NCBI RefSeq assembly: GCF_002195995.1
Contig: NZ_NHON01000018.1
Location: 50,321-86,971, forward strand
Direction: 5' to 3'
Length of the DNA stretch: 36,651 nucleotides
Origin: Inquilinus limosus
Lineage (GTDB): Bacteria; Pseudomonadota; Alphaproteobacteria; DSM-16000; Inquilinaceae
Positions 34,797 through 36,651 of the stretch are shown piece by piece. The translations under genes and the position numbers were made by a program. Each line of letters opens with the position of its first letter. The first letter of the stretch is position 1. Under the pieces are notes generated by a model that did no database searches, was not told the origin of the DNA, and was given only the letters and a program-made list of their open reading frames with translations.

Positions 34797-35213
34797 TCAA
34801 TTGCCGCGCCCCGCCGGGCCGCCGGCGGCCGCGCCCGAGGCGTGGATGGCGTCGCGCAGCTCCGGGTGGAAGGCGCCGTAGTCGCAGGTCAGCTCCTCCC
34901 CCGCCGCGATGTCGCGCCGGGCGACGCAGACCTCGCCCACCGTCTCCAGCGTCGGGTCGTCGCTGTGGTTCATGAAGCGGGCGTCGTCGAGGTTCAGCGA
35001 CAGTCCGCCCGGCAGCTCCGGCGCCGGATAGGCGTAGCGCTCGAGGAAGTCGCGCCCGGTCTCGGGCAGGCCGGCGAGCTGGGCGTCGGGCACGAAGACG
35101 TCGAACACCGAATGCCAGCGCCAGACCTCGGTGCCGGCGGCGATCGGTTCGGCGGCGAGCAGGCCCAGCCCTTGGATCCGGCTGGGACCGACGGTGGTGG
35201 GGACGAGAAGCAT
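34797..35213 (-). CDS. SET-domain protein
   Basis: A 138-residue protein that is almost only a SET domain, the fold of lysine methyltransferases. It shows GLGLLAAEPIAAGTEVWRW at the N-terminus, RFMNHSDDPTLE (the NH.xxP motif that binds S-adenosylmethionine) and GEELTCDYG with the catalytic tyrosine (Tyr112). No pre- or post-SET zinc cluster is present. Bacterial stand-alone SET proteins are widespread but their substrates are mostly unknown. The start at 35213 has an AAGGA site. It lies upstream of ccmC by 60 bases and in the same direction, so it may be co-transcribed with the ccm genes. Confidence 0.85.
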   Translation of the reverse strand: MLLVPTTVGPSRIQGLGLLAAEPIAAGTEVWRWHSVFDVFVPDAQLAGLPETGRDFLERYAYPAPELPGGLSLNLDDARFMNHSDDPTLETVGEVCVARRDIAAGEELTCDYGAFHPELRDAIHASGAAAGGPAGRGN

Positions 35214-35300
35214 CGGCCGGGTTCCTTTTCCCACAGCATTACGCGAGCCCGGCCCCCGCGTCACCCCGGACGAAGGGCCGAGACGACTCCTTCGTGCGCA

Positions 35301-35329
35301 TTGCCGCTCTCGCCCGGCCTGTCCATAGT
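35301..35329 (+). promoter_or_regulatory. Promoter of the DUF7336-like gene
   Basis: TTGCCG (35301-35306) and CATAGT (35324-35329) are 17 bases apart; the predicted start is about 25 bases before the ATG at 35361. The region between the SET gene and this gene (35214-35360) is divergent and holds no other gene. Confidence 0.4.
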
Positions 35330-35360
35330 TCGGACGTCGAGGCCTCCGGGATACGCGGCG

Positions 35361-35636
35361 ATGACGGTCATCTACGATCTCTGGTTCGTGCGCGAGTACG
35401 ACCACCGCGAGGACACGGAGCTGCATATCGGCGCCTATGCGACCGTCGGGGAGGCCGAGGCCGCGATCGCCCGGCTGCGCGGAAAGCCGGGATTCATCGA
35501 CTATCCCGAAGGCTTCCAGATCCACGAGGTCACACTCGGCCGGACGGGTTGGACCGAGGGCTTCGTGACTGAGTATGTGCCTCGCAAAGACCCGGATCGC
35601 GACGCGTCAGACCTCCCAGCGCCCGAAACGGCCTAA
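35361..35636 (+). CDS. Small DUF7336-like protein
   Basis: A 91-residue soluble protein of unknown function. Its core, LWFVREYD, IGAYATVGEAEAAIARLRGKPGFIDYPEGFQIHEVTLGRTGWTEGFVT, agrees with the DUF7336 family, where a short alpha/beta domain is followed by the PGFxDYPEGF and WTEGF motifs. It is transcribed against the ccm genes and its stop codon overlaps that of ccmB. The C-terminal about 15 residues are not conserved. Confidence 0.8.
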   Translation: MTVIYDLWFVREYDHREDTELHIGAYATVGEAEAAIARLRGKPGFIDYPEGFQIHEVTLGRTGWTEGFVTEYVPRKDPDRDASDLPAPETA

Positions 35637-36298
35637 GACTGCGCCTGGCGCAACGCCGCCGCCGCCGCGATCGGGGCCAGGGGCAAAGCGGCGGCGAGGC
35701 AGCCACCGAGCAGCAGCAGGTGCGGCCGGGCGGTCAGGCCAGTGGCCACCGCCTCCACCGCCGCGGCGCCGAAGATCAGCACCGGCACGAAGAGCGGCAG
35801 GATCAGGAGCGCCAGCAGCGCCCCGCCGCGCCGGGCGCCGAGGGTCAGGGCCGAGCCGACCGCGCCGATCAGGCTGAGGCAGGGCGTGCCGAGCAGCAGC
35901 GACAGCGCCAGCACCGGCCAGGACGCCGCCTGAAGCCCCAGCATCGCCGCCATCAGCGGCGACAGCAGGATCAGCGGCAGGCCGGTCAGCAGCCAATGCG
36001 CCAGCGCCTTGGCCAGCACCGCGGCCTCCAGCGGCAGCGGCGACAGCATCAGGAGGTCGAGCGACCCGTCCTCATAGTCCTGGGCGAACAGGCGGTCGAG
36101 CGCCAGCAGGGTCGCCAGCAGCGCCGCGACCCAGACCACGCCGGCGGCGATCCGGCCGAGCAGCGCCAGTTCCGGCCCCACGCCGAGCGGGAACAGCACC
36201 ACGGTGATGACGAAGAAGGCCAGCACCGCGGCGACATCGCCGCCCGAGCGCAGGGCCAGGCGCAGGTCGCGCGACAGCAGGGCGAGGAAGGCGCTCAC
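35633..36298 (-). CDS. ccmB: Heme exporter permease CcmB
   Basis: A 221-residue permease with six hydrophobic helices; with CcmA and CcmC it forms the complex that releases holo-CcmE. It begins [21 protein letters not shown] at a GTG that overlaps the TGA of ccm[34 protein letters not shown] is a conserved cytoplasmic region of CcmB. Its TAG stop shares bases with the TAA stop of the convergent DUF7336-like gene, so no terminator can lie between. Length is normal. Confidence 0.95.
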   Translation of the reverse strand: MSAFLALLSRDLRLALRSGGDVAAVLAFFVITVVLFPLGVGPELALLGRIAAGVVWVAALLATLLALDRLFAQDYEDGSLDLLMLSPLPLEAAVLAKALAHWLLTGLPLILLSPLMAAMLGLQAASWPVLALSLLLGTPCLSLIGAVGSALTLGARRGGALLALLILPLFVPVLIFGAAAVEAVATGLTARPHLLLLGGCLAAALPLAPIAAAAALRQAQS

Positions 36299-36528
36299 AG
36301 CGGCAGCTCCTCCGCCGCGTAATCCTGCAGCGCCAGGCCACGGGCACCATCGAGCGCCAGCGGCACATGCGTCGCCAGCATCACCAGCCCGCCGGCGGCG
36401 CGGTGCCGGGCGATGCGCCCCTCCAGCCGCGCCACCGAGGCGGTGTCGAGGCCGAGCGTCGGCTCGTCCAGCAGCCACAGCGCCGCCCGGCCGAGCTCCA
36501 GCCGCGCCAGGGCCAGGCGGCGGCGCTG
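36295..36528 (-). CDS. ccmA: Heme exporter ATPase CcmA, C-terminal fragment
   Basis: Only the last 77 residues are trustworthy: [10 protein letters not shown] (end of the ABC signature region), then [23 protein letters not shown] with Walker B, and the switch histidine in [11 protein letters not shown]. The N-terminal half, with Walker A, lies outside the window. The open frame continues to 36639, but what precedes QRRR (for example HHQPAGG repeated) is not CcmA and comes from the fold-back at the end of the sequence. The TGA overlaps the GTG of ccmB. Confidence 0.85.
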   Translation of the reverse strand, partial: QRRRLALARLELGRAALWLLDEPTLGLDTASVARLEGRIARHRAAGGLVMLATHVPLALDGARGLALQDYAAEELPL

Positions 36529-36651
36529 TGGCTGCTGGACGAGGGGCGCATCGCCCGGCACCGCGCCGCCGGCGGGCTGGTGATGCTGGCGACGCATGTG
36601 CCGCTGGCCGCCGGCGGGCTGGTGATGCTGGCGACGCATGTGCCGCTGGCG
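36463..36651. repeat. Inverted duplication of ccmA at the end of the window
   Basis: The plus strand at 36519-36651 is the sense strand of ccmA read backwards. The 25 bases at 36519-36543 are the exact inverse of 36463-36487. It then skips 42 bases (14 codons) and continues as the sense of [10 protein letters not shown], with a 42-bp unit (36565-36606) repeated in tandem (36607-36648). This is most probably a fold-back assembly or read artefact at a contig end, not a gene. Confidence 0.8.

Noticed and set aside
36529-36639. N-terminal part of the open frame for CcmA at the window end.
   Set aside because: The residues come from the fold-back sequence and replace the ABC signature; they are not CcmA.

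Overview
The window is high-GC DNA (roughly 70% by eye) from the chromosome of an alphaproteobacterium, most likely a Rhodospirillales/Azospirillum- or Inquilinus-like organism. Supporting this are a complete type I cytochrome c maturation (ccm) cluster with ccmI, an FzlA-like GST-fold division protein, an NDUFA9-type protein, a gltD-gltB pair and a general housekeeping character. The genus is inference. No prophage, integron, CRISPR array or intact insertion sequence is visible. The last ~120 bases appear to be a fold-back artefact, which suggests the window is a whole contig or ends at a contig end.

Layout. 1-5.1 kb: clpB with a heat-shock-type promoter and a clear terminator, a YcxB-like membrane protein, a MOSC protein, and an AbrB-Doc type II toxin-antitoxin pair under a palindromic operator. 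5.1-11.8 kb: two divergent LysR-regulated redox modules (aldo/keto reductase; tautomerase followed by a Tat-exported FAD oxidoreductase), with a nitroreductase and the FzlA-like protein between them. 11.9-18 kb: glutamate synthase, transcribed gltD then gltB. 18.4-22.1 kb: a GT39-type membrane glycosyltransferase, an esterase and an NDUFA9-like protein. 22.2-24.5 kb: tRNA-Ala(CGC), a HigBA-type toxin-antitoxin pair that may be read from a leaderless mRNA, DUF1328, CBS and GNAT proteins. 24.5-28.7 kb: a polar (basic) amino-acid ABC importer with two tandem paralogous binding proteins. 28.9-36.5 kb: the ccm cluster, interrupted between ccmB and ccmC by a SET-domain gene and an oppositely oriented DUF7336-like gene.

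The most interesting non-coding signal is a family of four intergenic elements at about 7.2, 7.9, 11.8 and 18.3 kb. Each is a pair of inverted REP-like hairpins. All eight arms fit one stem pattern, and the variable stem position takes three states (T:A, C:G, G:C) that keep pairing within the arm. This is the signature of REPIN-like elements moved by a RAYT-type transposase encoded elsewhere. Other structured DNA includes a 141-bp imperfect fold-back beside hisM, co-varying leader hairpins in front of both binding-protein genes, and a REP-like palindrome overlapping the 5' end of ccmH.

How the genes work together: ccmA-ccmI export heme and attach it to apocytochromes c in the periplasm. GltD feeds NADPH electrons to GltB for ammonia assimilation. 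The ABC importer brings in basic amino acids. ClpB handles heat-damaged protein. The two LysR proteins probably each control the gene that diverges from them.
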